DNA of 64,000 nucleotides from Margaritifera margaritifera. Its lineage: Eukaryota; Mollusca; Bivalvia; Unionida; Margaritiferidae. Positions 26,740 through 41,190 of the stretch are shown here, piece by piece (the stretch's first letter is position 1; each line of letters starts with the position of its first letter). The translations under genes were made by a program, and so were the position numbers. The notes below the pieces were generated by a model. That model was not told the DNA's origin and did no database searches. It was given only the letters and a program-made list of their open reading frames with translations. The DNA lies in assembly GCA_029931535.1 (NCBI GenBank), contig JAQPZY010001244.1, positions 1-64,000 on the forward strand. Reading direction: 5' to 3'.

Positions 26740-28805
26740 TATGTGTCTAGTAACCGATAGCTAAGGCTAGAAACATTTCTGATTTGCATTCATTTGATTA
26801 TTTGTGAACCATTTAGTACGAGATATACTATCTTTTTCTAGTGCTTTGATCACATTTTAAAATTTTCATCATCATTGGACATTATAAATCTATTACAAAA
26901 TATAAAATATCATTAAAATTATATGAAATAAAAGTGGCCCAAGAATCGATCCCTGTGGAAGTCCTTTGTATATATTCTGAAAAGTACTGATTGTTGTTCC
27001 AATCTTAACACATTGTTTCCTACAATTAAGATAACTTTCAATTACATTTTAAAACATTATCCGGTAGCCCACACTTTCCTAGTTTCACTAGCAGTAAGTC
27101 ATGTGGCAAACAGTCAAAGGCTTTAGAAAGATCCCTTTATACTGCAGCTATATTTGTTCTCCTCAAGAGCCTTTTGCCAGCTCTCTACCATTCTTAATAA
27201 GGTAGTTGGACATCCATATCTTGATCTAAAAACTGATAAGTAAGGATGGAAAACGTTGATTAAATATTCCACCAGCTGACAGAAAAGGCCATTTCGAAGT
27301 ATAAAGAGATTGTTGGAAAAACACTTACTGGTCTAAAGCTACCTTTGTCAAAAGTGCTGTAATTAATTTGTATGTATTGGAAGCACCTGTATTAGCTGGA
27401 GTTTATCTGGGAGAACAGCAGAAGTTAGAGATTTATTGATGAGTAGAGTACTAGGTAAGATTATCATGGGTCTTGCCAATTTCAATAATATTAGAGATAT
27501 GCCATTAATACTAGTAACCTTTTCTGAAACCAATTTTTTTATTTTTTTATTGTTTTATTTTTTAGACACAAATTCTTCACCCACTGGGAAAAAGCTAAGC
27601 TTTCTCTGTTTAACTGGGGGATAGAAATTTCAGCAATATCTTCAATACATAGATGCGAGTCATTGACTTGAATAGAATTAATACCAATATCATTGACAAG
27701 AAATTATTAAAAATCTCCCAGACCTTATCTTAGTAGTAAGGTATCCACTTTCACACAAAACAGTATCCCTCTGCACTAAGCTACCTTTGTTAGGAAGGGG
27801 TTTAATGGTTGGCCAGAAATCTGTTGATTTTGGTTGCCCTTGACACCTCTCAAAAAAGTACGATCTAATAGAATGTTCTTTTCACTTTAGTTACTAGATT
27901 TCTCTGTTTTCTATGTATTTCCCAATTTTGACAACTTCCGTTTTTCTATGTACTTGTCATTTAGCATCATTTTCTTATAGATAGCTAACTTCAATAGTCG
28001 TTCTTTAAAGAAACTCGCTGTGCAAAATGACTTTCGACTTTTGACTGCTGCATGCTTTTCAATGACAGCTCATACATTATCTCTGAAAACCTGATAAGCA
28101 TCATTAGTACACGTTTTCTCATTGATCTAATCCTCAAAATTAGCTAATTCTAAATCGTCTTCTAGAAACGTATTTCTATGAAATTTATTGTAAATTGTAC
28201 ATGTACTCCGATTTCCTTATGTATGGGTACTTGACATAGATATTAAATTGTGTACACAAAAGAGTATCTTAGTTCACTGTCAAAATGACAGATCTTGTAG
28301 CTAGAGTAAAGTCTTTTACATTCGGTACGGCATCCTTTGTGAATCGTGTAGGTTCTTTGTAATTTCTCGTCAATGAAATAGTTAAAATTCAAGTCACCCA
28401 TTAACAATATATTATCACAATGTATAGTGACTTTATCCATTATCTTACAAAAGTCATTGGTAGAAGTCGTCCTGTCGGTCAAAAATAGAGGTTTGTAGGT
28501 TCCTATAATAATCCACTTTTCCTCATTCAGTATGATTTCTAGCCCAATAGATTCTATTACTTCAAATTCTAATTTGATTCTCCTTTCCCACGCTATTTCC
28601 GATTGCAGACATAATGCAACTCCCCCGCCTTCTGATGTTCTAACTGATTTCATAAAAGTGATTATTATATATATGGAATTTGGCATCCACAAAGATCTCA
28701 CCAATTTTGGTGTTTGCTAACACCAACAATATCCACTACATTCCAGGTTATAAGTTGATGGAAATGCCTTTTATTGTCTGCCTTTGCGGGTACAATTTGT
28801 ACACT
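25401..28805 (-). mobile_element. LINE copy 6, degenerate
   Basis: Endonuclease remnant 28243-28704 and RT C-terminal frame 26100-26336, both unchanged from copy 5. A T-run near 27534 is one base longer than in neighbours. Confidence 0.87.
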
Positions 28806-31133
28806 TATCATTAGGAAAAAAATGCATTACGACAGACAAAGCAAGTATTTAATGTGAAGTATCATTATTAAACTTCTATCTCCTTCTGCCCTCCATTCAA
28901 CGATAACATGTAGAATAGATCATAAAAATGGTAAACTTGTAATGATACTACAAGTTAAGATTCACATTAAGGTGTATTTCTTTCAAGGATATCCAATGCA
29001 GTGAAATCTGCCATTGTGTACACCTTGATGAAAGGGACACCTGCTCTTAAAGGACATTTGTGGGTCCCTTCTCTTATATTTATCATTACAGTGATCCGTC
29101 ACTATATGGCGTCTCAGTATAAGACAGTCCTTTTAATAATGTGCGTATGGTTCATGAATCCCATTTCATTATTTAATAGTAATATCTTATGTATTAAAGA
29201 ATACCCAAGAATAAGGCCACAGCACACATAAGGTAGTCTATGGTTCCTGTGAACAGCATTATAGTCAGGTAATACTGCATTTTAAGTTCTTTTAATCTTG
29301 CAAAATTGACCCTTCAATAAGCCGAATATGGTCATAGATCTCATTTCATTATTTAATATTAATAGTATATTTATCAAATACCTCAATATAAGGCGATCTC
29401 TCCTATAAGGCGGTTGACCTTTATGGTTCACACGAGCAGAGTTACAGCGAGAGAGTAAATACATATGAATTTACTGATTTCAAGATACTGCCTAGAAAGC
29501 TGTTCTTGTACAATTCTGACTATACAATTGAAACAGTACAATTAAAGCAAAATGGTCTCTAATTAGACATTGCGGAATGAATGAATTACTTGATAATCAG
29601 GTTAGAAAATGATTGCACTTTATCAATCATGTCGATGAACTGCTGAGGGCTAAATTTAATTTCAGAGAGACATTCTGCAGCAAGTATCAATGTCAGCCGG
29701 AATAGCTCAGTTGGGAGAGCGTTAGACTGAAGATCTAAAGGCCCCCGGGTCAATCCCGGGTTCCGGCACGGAACAAATCCGGCGGCTGGCAGGAATTTTT
29801 GTATTTTTTTTCTTCTAAATCTTTCTCTTACTCTTTCCTTGATTTTAAAAATCATTTTAAAAAATGCGTATTCTTTTATAGGATTAAAAATCAACTATAA
29901 ACACTCTCCTCAGGACACAAATCATTTATACACATTCTTTTCTCTCTATATGATTAAATTTGTCTTTAAATACTCTCTCTCTCTCTTAGATTGAAATGTT
30001 TACACATTCACCCCTCTTCAAATAATCTATTATCTTGTCCACAAGATAGAAAATAATTAGTTTTCAACGCCGGTGCAGTGTCAGAGGTATTTCATGATAA
30101 GACGTAAGACAGAAAAAGAAGTAACTAATTATGGCTACACACATTGAAATCTAACCATAGTCAACATAAACTAGATATTGACATAGATTTCCCTTTGCAT
30201 CTTTACAGAAAAACACTATTCTTACCAAATAAACGTCTATGTATCGTCGCAATTCGAAGAAAACCCCGATGAATTCCATTGGAAAAAGATAAACGTATCG
30301 CTTTGACTCCCAGATGAAGTAAATATGGATATTCATCAGCAGTCAGACGCACATTTTGACATGATTATAATGAGAAATCCTTTAGGAGTTGCACCACATT
30401 CTCTCATTTTCAATATATAACCTTATCGATGACCGAAATAGTAAATTATAACAGTATTCACCTGTTTAGTTGTTTAATTTTGATACCCGAACTTACAACC
30501 GGAAATGCCCTTCAATATTATGTTTGCATGTTATGATTTGGGAGATTCCCTGGGAGTGAGTTCCATTGTTTTGCACCAACATATATTAAAGAAATAATAT
30601 CATACCTTGATGTTGTCACTATGGATAATTCTGTTGTCTTTCCATATCTAAAGGTGTAAGAATTTTGCCTAATGTTTATAAGATTATGCCAATTACTTGG
30701 AAATTTCCTATTTATAATCTTAAACACCACTAGTGCGATTGACCTTAGCTAAAGTAAATTTGATCTTGCTAGTAAATATTCATATAAACTTGCATAGACA
30801 TCATAAATGAACCTAACAGCTCTCCCTCTCTCTATATGTCTTTCTCTCTCTCATGAATGCTTGCAATTATCCGCGAATTATTCTCCGCTTTAAAAATGCC
30901 ATTGTAAAGGGCAATAGTCAAAGTTTGACATAATGAGTAAGAATCAAATCGTTTGCTTTCCTATTCTACTGAGGAACTTGCGTATTATTGTTATACCATT
31001 AAGAAATTTTGATGCCTTCTTACATAATTTTGATATGTAAGTAATCATTTTGAGTTGACAATCCATTGTAATTCCTAAGAGTTTCACTTCCGTTCCACGT
31101 TCATTCCTTGTAGCTCAAAGAAAAGATTTGAAT
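26740..31133 (+). repeat. Array unit 7
   Basis: The unit is 4,394 bp. From about 29040 it carries the ctcttaaagg variant instead of the ctctttaagg seen in units 3-6, and this variant continues to the right end. Its tRNA has a T-loop substitution, and near 31002 aagaaat replaces aagctgt. Confidence 0.97.
29696..29768 (+). tRNA. trnF-GAA: tRNA-Phe(GAA) copy 7, T54G change in the T-loop
   Basis: All stems are intact, but the T-loop reads GTCAATC instead of TTCAATC. T54 is the near-universal base that pairs with A58 and becomes ribothymidine, and it is also in box B. Both folding and pol III transcription could suffer, so this copy may be a recent pseudogene. Confidence 0.85.
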
Positions 31134-33200
31134 TATGTGTCTAGTAACCGATAGCTAAGGCTTGAAACATTTCTGATTTGCATTCATTTGATTATTTGTG
31201 AACCATTTAGTATGAGATATACTATCTTTTTCTAGTGCTTTGATCACATTTTAAAATTTTCATCATCATTGAACATTATAAATCTATTACAAAATATAAA
31301 ATATCATTAAAATTATATGAAATAAAAGTGGCCCAAGAATCGATCCCTGTGGAAGTCCTTTGTATATATTCTGAAAAGTACTGATTGTTGTTCCAATCTT
31401 AACACATTGTTTCCTACAATTAAGATAACTTTCAATTACATTTTAAAACATTATCCGGTAGCCCACACTTTCCTAGTTTCACTAGCAGTAAGTCATGTGG
31501 CAAACAGTCAAAGGCTTTAGAAAGATCCCTTTATACTGCAGCTATATTTGTTCTCCTCAAGAGCCTTTTGCCAGCTCTCTACCATTCTTAATAAGGTAGT
31601 TGGACATCCATATCTTGATCTAAAAACTGATAAGTAAGGATGGAAAACGTTGATTAAATATTCCACCAGCTGACAGAAAAGGCCATTTCGAAGTATAAAG
31701 AGATTGTTGGAAAAACACTTACTGGTCTAAAGCTACCTTTGTCAAAAGTGCTGTAATTAATTTGTATGTATTGGAAGCACCTGTATTAGCTGGAGTTTAT
31801 CTGGGAGAACAGCAGAAGTTAGAGATTTATTGATGAGTAGAGTACTAGGTAAGATTATCATGGGTCTTGCCAATTTCAATAATATTAGAGATATGCCATT
31901 AATACTAGTAACCTTTTCTGAAACCAATTTTTTATTTTTTTATTGTTTTATTTTTTAGACACAAATTCTTCACCCACTGGGAAAAAGCTAAGCTTTCTCT
32001 GTTTAACTGGGGGATAGAAATTTCAGCAATATCTTCAATACATAGATGCGAGTCATTGACTTGAATAGAATTAATACCAATATCATTGACAAGAAATTAT
32101 TAAAAATCTCCTAGACCTTATCTTAGTAGTAAGGTATCCACTTTCACACAAAACAGTATCCCTCTGCACTAAGCTACCTTTGTTAGGAAGGGGTTTAATG
32201 GTTGGCCAGAAATCTGTTGATTTTGGTTGCCCTTGACACCTCTCAAAAAAGTACGATCTAATAGAATGTTCTTTTCACTTTAGTTACTAGATTTCTCTGT
32301 TTTCTATGTATTTCCCAATTTTGACAACTTCCGTTTTTCTATGTACTTGTCATTTAGCATCATTTTCTTATAGATAGCTAACTTCAATAGTCGTTCTTTA
32401 AAGAAACTCGCTGTGCAAAATGACTTTCGACTTTTGACTGCTGCATGCTTTTCAATGACAGCTCATACATTATCTCTGAAAACCTGATAAGCATCATTAG
32501 TACACGTTTTCTCATTGATCTAATCCTCAAAATTAGCTAATTCTAAATCGTCTTCTAGAAACGTATTTCTATGAAATTTATTGTAAATTGTACATGTACT
32601 CCGATTTCCTTATGTATGGGTACTTGACATAGATATTAAATTGTGTACACAAAAGAGTATATTAGTTCACTGTCAAAATGACAGATCTTGTAGCTAGAGT
32701 AAAGTCTTTTACATTCGGTACGGCATCCTTTGTGAATCGTGTAGGTTCTTTGTAATTTCTCGTCAATGAAATAGTTAAAATTCAAGTCACCCATTAACAA
32801 TATATTATCACAATGTATAGTGACTTTATCCATTATCTTACAAAAGTCATTGGTAGAAGTCGTCCTGTCGGTCACAAATAGAGGTTTGTAGGTTCCTATA
32901 ATAATCCACTTTTCCTCATTCAGTATGATTTCTAGCCCAATAGATTCTATTACTTCAAATTCTAATTTGATTCTCCTTTCCCACGCTATTTCCGATTGCA
33001 GACATAATGCAACTCCCCCGCCTTCTGATGTTCTAACTGATTTCATAAAAGTGATTATTATATATATGGAATTTGGCATCCACAAAGATCTCACCAATTT
33101 TGGTGTTTGCTAACACCAACAATATCCACTACATTCCAGGTTATAAGTTGATGGAAATGCCTTTTATTGTCTGCCTTTGCGGGTACAATTTGTACACTTA
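29796..33200 (-). mobile_element. LINE copy 7, degenerate
   Basis: Endonuclease remnant 32636-33097 differs from its neighbours by an L-to-V change in the FLTDR stretch and an R-to-I near its end. The RT C-terminal frame is 30518-30730, shorter because of an added G near 30540. Confidence 0.86.
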
Positions 33201-35527
33201 TCATTAGGAAAAAAATGCATTACGACAGACAAAGCAAGTATTTAATGTGAAGTATCATTATTAAACTTCTATCTCCTTCTGCCCTCCATTCAACGATAAC
33301 ATGTAGAATAGATCATAAAAATGGTAAACTTGTAATGATACTACAAGTTAAGATTCACATTAAGGTGTATTTCTTTCAAGGATATCCAATGCAGTGAAAT
33401 CTGCCATTGTGTACACCTTGATGAAAGGGACACCTGCTCTTAAAGGACATTTGTGGGTCCCTTCTCTTATATTTATCATTACAGTGATCCGTCACTATAT
33501 GGCGTCTCAGTATAAGACAGTCCTTTTAATAATGTGCGTATGGTTCATGAATCCCATTTCATTATTTAATAGTAATATCTTATGTATTAAAGAATACCCA
33601 AGAATAAGGCCACAGCACACATAAGGTAGTCTATGGTTCCTGTGAACAGCATTATAGTCAGGTAATACTGCATTTTAAGCTCTTTTAATCTTGCAAAATT
33701 GACCCTTCAATAAGCCGAATATGGTCATAGATCTCATTTCATTATTTAATATTAATAGTATATTTATCAAATACCTCAATATAAGACGATCTCTCCTATA
33801 AGGCGGTTGACCTTTATGGTTCACACGAGCAGAGTTACAGCGAGAGAGTAAATACATATGAATTTACTGATTTCAAGATACTGCCTAGAAAGCTGTTCTT
33901 GTACAATTCTGACTATACAATTGAAACAGTACAATTAAAGCAAAATGGTCTCTAATTAGACATTGCGGAATGAATGAATTACTTGATAATCAGGTTAGAA
34001 AATGATTGCACTTTATCAATCATGTCGATGAACTGCTGAGGGCTAAATTTAATTTCAGAGAGACATTCTGCAGCAAGTATCAATGTCAGCCGGAATAGCT
34101 CAGTTGGGAGAGCGTTAGACTGAAGATCTAAAGGCCCCCGGTTCAATCCCGGGTTCCGGCACGGAACAAATCCGGCGGCTGGCAGGAATTTTTGTATTTT
34201 TTTTCTTCTAAATCTTTCTCTTACTCTTTCCTTGATTTTAAAAATCATTTTAAAAAATGCGTATTCTTTTATAGGATTAAAAATCAACTATAAACACTCT
34301 CCTCAGGACACAAATCAATTAGACACATTCTTTTCTCTCTATATGATTAAATTTGTCTTTAAATACTCTCTCTCTCTCTCTTAGATTGAAATGTTTACAC
34401 ATTCACCCCTCTTCAAATAATCTATTATCTTGTCCACAAGATAGAAAATAATTAGTTTTCAACGCCGGTGCAGTGTCAGAGGTATTTCATGATAAGACGT
34501 AAGACAGAAAAAGAAGTAACTAATTATGGCTACACACATTGAAATCTAACCATAGTCAACATAAACTAGATATTGACATAGATTTCCCTTTGCATCTTTA
34601 CAGAAAAACACTATTCTTACCAAATAAACGTCTATGTATCGTCGCAATTCGAAGAAAACCCCGATGAATTCCATTGGAAGAAGATAAAAGTATCGCTTTG
34701 TCTCCAAGATGAAGTAAATATGGATATTCATCAGCAGTCAGACGCACATTTTGACACGATTATAATGAGAAATCCTTTAGGAGTTGCACCATATTCTCTC
34801 ATTTTCAATATATAACCTTATCGATGACCGAAATAGTAAATTATAACAGTATTCACCTGTTTAGTTGTTTAATTTTGATACCCGAACTTACAACCGGAAA
34901 TGCCCTTCAATATTATGTTTGCATGTTATGATTTGGAGATTCCCTGGGAGTGAGTTCCATTGTTTTGCACCAACATATATTAAAGAAATAATATCATACC
35001 TTGATGTTGTCACCATGGATAATTCTGTTGTCTTTCCATATCTAAAGGTGTAAGAATTTTGCCTAATGTTTATAAGATTATGCCAATTACTTGGAAATTT
35101 CCTATTTATAATCTTAAACACCACTAGTGCGATTGACCTTAGCTAAAGTAAATTTGATCTTGCTAGTAAATATTCATATAAACTTGCATAGACATCATAA
35201 ATGAACCTAATAGCTCTCCCTCTCTCTATATGTCTTTCTCTCTCTCATGAATGCTTGCAATTTTCCGCGAATTATTATCCGCTTTAAAAATGCCATTGTA
35301 AAGGGCAATAGTCAAAGTTTGACATAATGAGTAAGAATCAAATCGTTTGCTTTCCTATTCTACTGAGGAACTTGCGTATTATTGTTATACCATTAAGCTG
35401 TTTTGATGTCTTCTTACATAATTTTGATATGTAAGTAATCATTTTGAGTTGACAATCCATTGTAATTCCTAAGAGTTTCACTTCCGTTCCACGTTCATTC
35501 CTTGTAGCTCAAAGAAAAGATTTGAAT
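31134..35527 (+). repeat. Array unit 8
   Basis: The unit is 4,394 bp with scattered single substitutions of its own, for example near 32661, 33785, 34318 and 34690-34705. The tRNA copy is intact. Confidence 0.97.
34089..34161 (+). tRNA. trnF-GAA: tRNA-Phe(GAA) copy 8, intact
   Basis: Identical to the consensus over 73 nt, although the surrounding unit has accumulated private substitutions. This is consistent with selection or homogenisation acting on the tRNA. Confidence 0.96.
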
Positions 35528-37590
35528 TATGTGTCTAGTAACCGATAGCTAAGGCTAGAAACATTTCTGATTTGCATTCATTTGATTATTTGTGAACCAT
35601 TTAGTATGAGATATACTATCTTTTTCTAGTGCTTTGATCACATTTTAAAATTTTCATCAGCATTGGACATTATAAATCTATTACAAAATATAAAATATCA
35701 TTAAAATTATATGAAATAAAAGTGGCCCAAGAATCGATCCTGTGGAAGTCCTTTGTATATATTCTGAAAAGTACTGATTGTTGTTCCAATCTTAACACAT
35801 TGTTTCCTACAATTAAGATAACTTTCAATTACATTTTAAAACATTATCCGGTAGCCCACACTTTCCTAGTTTCACTAGCAGTAAGTCATGTGGCAAACAG
35901 TCAAAGGCTTTAGAAAGATCCCTTTATACTGCAGCTATATTTGTTCTCCTCAAGAGCCTTTTGCCAGCTCTCTACCATTCTTAATAAGGTAGTTGGACAT
36001 CCATATCTTGATCTAAAAACTGATAAGTAAGGATGGAAAACGTTGATTAAATATTCCACCAGCTGACAGAAAAGGCCATTTCGAAGTATAAAGAGATTGT
36101 TGGAAAAGCACTTACTGGTCTAAAGCTACCTTTGTCAAAAGTGCTGTAATTAATTTGTATGTATTGGAAGCACCTGTATTAGCTGGAGTTTATCTGGGAG
36201 AACAGCAGAAGTTAGAGATTTATTGATGAGTAGAGTACTAGGTAAGATTATCATGGGTCTTGCCAATTTCAATAATATTAGAGATATGCCATTAATACTA
36301 GTAACCTTTTCTGAAACCAATTTTTTATTTTTTTATTGTTTTATTTTTTAGACACAAATTCTTCACCCACTGGGAAAAAGCTAAGCTTTCTCTGTTTAAC
36401 TGGGGGATAGAAATTTCAGCAATATCTTCAATACATAGATGCGAGTCATTGACTTGAATAGAATTAATACCAATATCATTGACAAGAAATTATTAAAAAT
36501 CTCCCAGACCTTATCTTAGTAGTAAGGTATCCACTTTCACACAAAACAGTATCCCTCTGCACTAAGCTACCTTTGTTAGGAAGGGGTTTAATGGTTGGCC
36601 AGAAATCTGTTGATTTTGGTTGCCCTTGACACCTCTCAAAAAAGTACGATCTAATAGAATGTTCTTTTCACTTTAGTTACTAGATTTCTCTGTTTTCTAT
36701 GTATTTCCCAATTTTGACAACTTCCGTTTTTCTATGTACTTGTCATTTAGCATCATTTTCTTATAGATAGCTAACTTCAATAGTCGTTCTTTAAAGAAAC
36801 TCGCTGTGCAAAATGACTTTCGACTTTTGACTGCTGCATGCTTTTCAATGACAGCTCATACGTTATCTCTGAAAACCTGATAAGCATCATTAGTACACGT
36901 TTTCTCATTGATCTAATCCTCAAAATTAGCTAATTCTAAATCGTCTTCTAGAAACGTATTTCTATGAAATTTATTGTAAATTGTACATGTACTCCGATTT
37001 CCTTATGTATGGGTACTTGACATAGATATTAAATTGTGTACACAAAAGAGTATCTTAGTTCACTGTCAAAATGACAGATCTTGTAGCTAGAGTAAAGTCT
37101 TTTACATTCGGTACGGCATCCTTTGTGAATCGTGTAGGTTCTTTGTAATTTCTCGTCAATGAAATAGTTAAAATTCAAGTCACCCATTAACAATATATTA
37201 TCACAATGTATAGTGACTTTATCCATTATCTTACAAAAGTCATTGGTAGAAGTCGTCCTGTCGGTCAAAAATAGAGGTTTGTAGGTTCCTATAATAATCC
37301 ACTTTTCCTCATTCAGTATGATTTCTAGCCCAATAGATTCTATTACTTCAAATTCTAATTTGATTCTCCTTTCCCACGCTATTTCCGATTGCAGACATAA
37401 TGCAACTCCCCCGCCTTCTGATGTTCTAACTGATTTCATAAAAGTGATTATTATATATATGGAATTTGGCATCCACAAAGATCTCACCAATTTTGGTGTT
37501 TGCTAACACCAACAATATCCACTACATTCCAGGTTATAAGTTGATGGAAATGCCTTTTATTGTCTGCCTTTGCGGGTACAATTTGTACAC
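34189..37590 (-). mobile_element. LINE copy 8, degenerate
   Basis: Endonuclease remnant 37029-37490 and RT C-terminal frame 34888-35124 are both full length for this array. One base is missing near 35740, just downstream of the LPQG motif region (cgatcctgtgg for cgatccctgtgg). Confidence 0.86.
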
Positions 37591-39922
37591 TTATCATTAG
37601 GAAAAAAATGCATTACGACAGACAAAGCAAGTATTTAATGTGAAGTATCATTATTAAACTTCTATCTCCTTCTGCCCTCCATTCAACGATAACATGTAGA
37701 ATAGATCATAAAAATGGTAAACTTGTAATGATACTACAAGTTAAGATTCACATTAAGGTGTATTTCTTTCAAGGATATCCAATGCAGTGAAATCTGCCAT
37801 TGTGTACACCTTGATGAAAGGGACACCTGCTCTTAAAGGACATTTGTGGGTCCCTTCTCTTATATTTATCATTACAGTGATCCGTCACTATATGGCGTCT
37901 CAGTATAAGACAGTCCTTTTAATAATGTGCGTATGGTTCATGAATCTCATTTCATTATTTAATAGTAATATCTTATGTATTAAAAAATACCCAAGAATAA
38001 GGCCACAGCACACATAAGGTAGTCTTTGGTTCCTGTGAACAGCATTATAGTCAGGTAATACTGCATTTTAAGCTCCTTTAATCTTGCAAAATTGACCCTT
38101 TAATAAGCCGAATATGGTCATAGATCTCATTTCATTATTTAATATTAATAGTATATTTATCAAATACCTCAATATAAGGCGATCTCTCCTATAAGGCGGT
38201 TGACCTTTATGGTTCACACGAGCAGAGTTACAGCGAGAGAGTAAATACATATGAATTTACTGATTTCAAGATACTGCCTAGAAAGCTGTTCTTGTACAAT
38301 TCTGACTATACAATTGAAACAGTACAATTAAAGCAAAATGGTCTCTAATTAGACATTGCGGAATGAATGAATTACTTGATAATCAGGTTAGAAAATGATT
38401 GCACTTTATCAATCATGTCGATGAACTGCTGAGGGCTAAATTTAATTTCAGAGAGACATTCTGCAGCAAGTATCAATGTCAGCCGGAATAGCTCAGTTGG
38501 GAGAGCGTTAGACTGAAGATCTAAAGGCCCCCGGTTCAATCCCGGGTTCCGGCACGGAACAAATCCGGCGGCTGGCAGGAATTTTTTGTATTTTTTTTCT
38601 TTTAAATCTTTCTTTTACTCTTTCCTTGATTTTAAAAATCATTTTAAAAAATGCGTATTCTTTTATAGGATTAAAAATCAACTATAAACACTCTCCTCAG
38701 GACACAAATCATTTATACACATTCTTTTCTCTCTATATGATTAAATTTGTCTTTAAATACTCTCTCTCTCTCTTAGATTGAAATGTTTACACATTCACCC
38801 CTCTTCAAATAATCTATTATCTTGTCCACAAGATAGAAAATAATTAGTTTTCAACGCCGGTGCAGTGTCAGAGGTATTTCATGATAAGATGTAAGACAGA
38901 AAAAGAAGTAACTAATTATGGCTACACACATTGAAATCTAACCATAGTCAACATAAACTAGATATTGACATAGATTTCCCTTTGCATCTTTACAGAAAAA
39001 CACTATTCTTACCAAATAAACGTCTATGTATCGTCGCAATTCGAAGAAAACCCCGATGAATTCCATTGGAAGAAGATAAACGTATCGCTTTGACTCCCAG
39101 ATGAAGTAAATATGGATATTCATCAGCAGTCAGACGCACATTTTGACACGATTATAATGAGAAATCCTTTAGGAGTTGCACCATATTCTCTCATTTTCAA
39201 TATATAACCTTATCGATGACAGAAATAGTAAATTATAACAGTACTCACCTGTTTTGTAGTTTAAATTTGATACCCGAACTTACAACCGGAAATGCCCTTC
39301 AATATTATGTTTGCATGTTATGATTTTGGAGATTCCCTGGGAGTGAGTTCCATTGTTTTGCACCAACATATATTAAAGAAATAATATTATACCTTGATGT
39401 TGTCACCATGAATAATTCTGTTGTCTTTCCATATCTAAAGGTGTAAGAATTTTGCCTAATGTTTATAAGATTATACCAATTACTTGGAAATTTCCTATTT
39501 ATAATCTTAAACACCACTAGTGCGATTGACCTTAGCTAAAGTAAATTTGATCTTGCTAGTAAATATTCATATAAACTTGCATAGACATCATAAATGAACC
39601 TAAAAGCTCTCCCTCTCTCTATATGTCTTTCTCTCTCTCTCATGAATGTTTGCAATTGTCCGCGAATTATTCTCCGCTTTAAAAATGCCATTGTAAAGGG
39701 CAATAGTCAAAGTTTGACATAATGAGTAAGAATCAAATCGTTTGCTTTCCTATTCTACTGAGGAACTTGTGGATTATTGTTATACCATTAAGCTGTTTTG
39801 ATGTCTTCTTACATAATTTTGATATGTAAGTAATCATTTTGAGTTGACAATCCATTGTAATTCCTAAGAGTTTCACTTCCGTTCCACGTTCATTCCTTGT
39901 AGCTCAAAGGAAAGATTTGGAT
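35528..39922 (+). repeat. Array unit 9
   Basis: The unit is 4,395 bp. Private substitutions increase after about 38580 (T-tract length, taaatctttctttta, changes at 39221-39270). This is consistent with approaching the array edge, where homogenisation is weaker. Confidence 0.97.
38482..38554 (+). tRNA. trnF-GAA: tRNA-Phe(GAA) copy 9, intact
   Basis: Consensus 73-nt sequence. The T-tract behind it is one T longer (T6, then T8) than in the inner units. Confidence 0.96.
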
Positions 39923-41190
39923 TATGTGTCTAGTAACCAATAGCTAAGGCTAGAAACATTTCTGATTTGCCTTCATTTGATTATTTGTGAACCATTTAGT
40001 ATGAGATATACTATCTTTTTCTAGTGCTTTGATCACATTTTAAAATTTTCATCAGCATTGGACATTATAAATCTGTTACAAATTATAAAATATCATTAAA
40101 ATTATATGAATCAAAGTGGCCCAAGTATCGATCCCTGTGGAAGTCCTTTGTATATTTTCTGAAAAGTACTGATTGTTGTTCTAATCTTAACACATTGTTT
40201 CCTACAATTAAGATAACTTTCAATTACATTTTAAAACATTATCCGATAGCCCACACTTTCCTAGTTTCAGTAGCAGTAAGTCATGTGGCAAACAGTCAAA
40301 GGCTTTAGAAAGATCCCTTTATACTGCAGCTATATTTGTTCTCCTCAAGAGCCTTTTGCCAGCTCTCTACCATTCTTAATAAGGTAGTTGGACATCCATA
40401 TCTTGATCTAAAAACTGATAAGTAAGGATGGAAAACGTTGATTAAATATTCCACCAGCTGACAGAAAAGGCCATTTCGAAGTATAAAGAGATTGTTGGAA
40501 AAACACTTACTGGTCTAAAGCTACCTTTGCCAAAAGTGCTGTAATTAATTTGTATGTATTGGAAGCACCTGTATTAGCTGGAGTTTATCTGGGAGAACAG
40601 CAGAAGTTAGAGATTTATTGATGAGTAGAGTACTAGGTAAGATTATCATGGGTCTTGCCAATTTCAATAATATTAGAGATATGCCATTAATACTAGTAAC
40701 CTTTTCTGAAACCAATTTTTTATTTTTTTATTGTTTTTTTTTTTTAGACACAAATTCTTCACCCACTGGGAAAAAGCTAAGCTTTCTCTGTGGAACTGGG
40801 GGATAGAAACTTCAGCAATATCTTCAATACATAGATGTGAGTCATTGACTTGAATAGAATTAATACCAATATCATTTGCCACATTGACAAGAAATTATTA
40901 AAAATCTCCCAGACCTTATCTTAGTAGTAAGGTATCCACTTTCACACAAAACAGTATACTCTGCACTAAGCTACCTTTGTTAGGAAGGGGTTTAATGGTT
41001 GGCCAGAAATCTGTTGATTTTGGTTGCCCTTGACACCTCTCAAAAAAGTACGATCTAATAGAATGTTCTTTTCACTTTAGTTACTAGATTTCTCTGTTTT
41101 CTATGTATTTCCCAATTTTGACAACTTCTGTCTTGTTATCCTATAATGATCCACTTTTCCTCATTGCAGATACAATTTGTGCACATATCA
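38582..41190 (-). mobile_element. LINE copy 9, edge copy without endonuclease
   Basis: The RT part is present (C-terminal frame 39305-39517; LPQG region near 40115-40150). The sequence that should encode the endonuclease is missing through the two deletions at about 41130-41180. It has more private substitutions than the inner copies. Confidence 0.82.
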
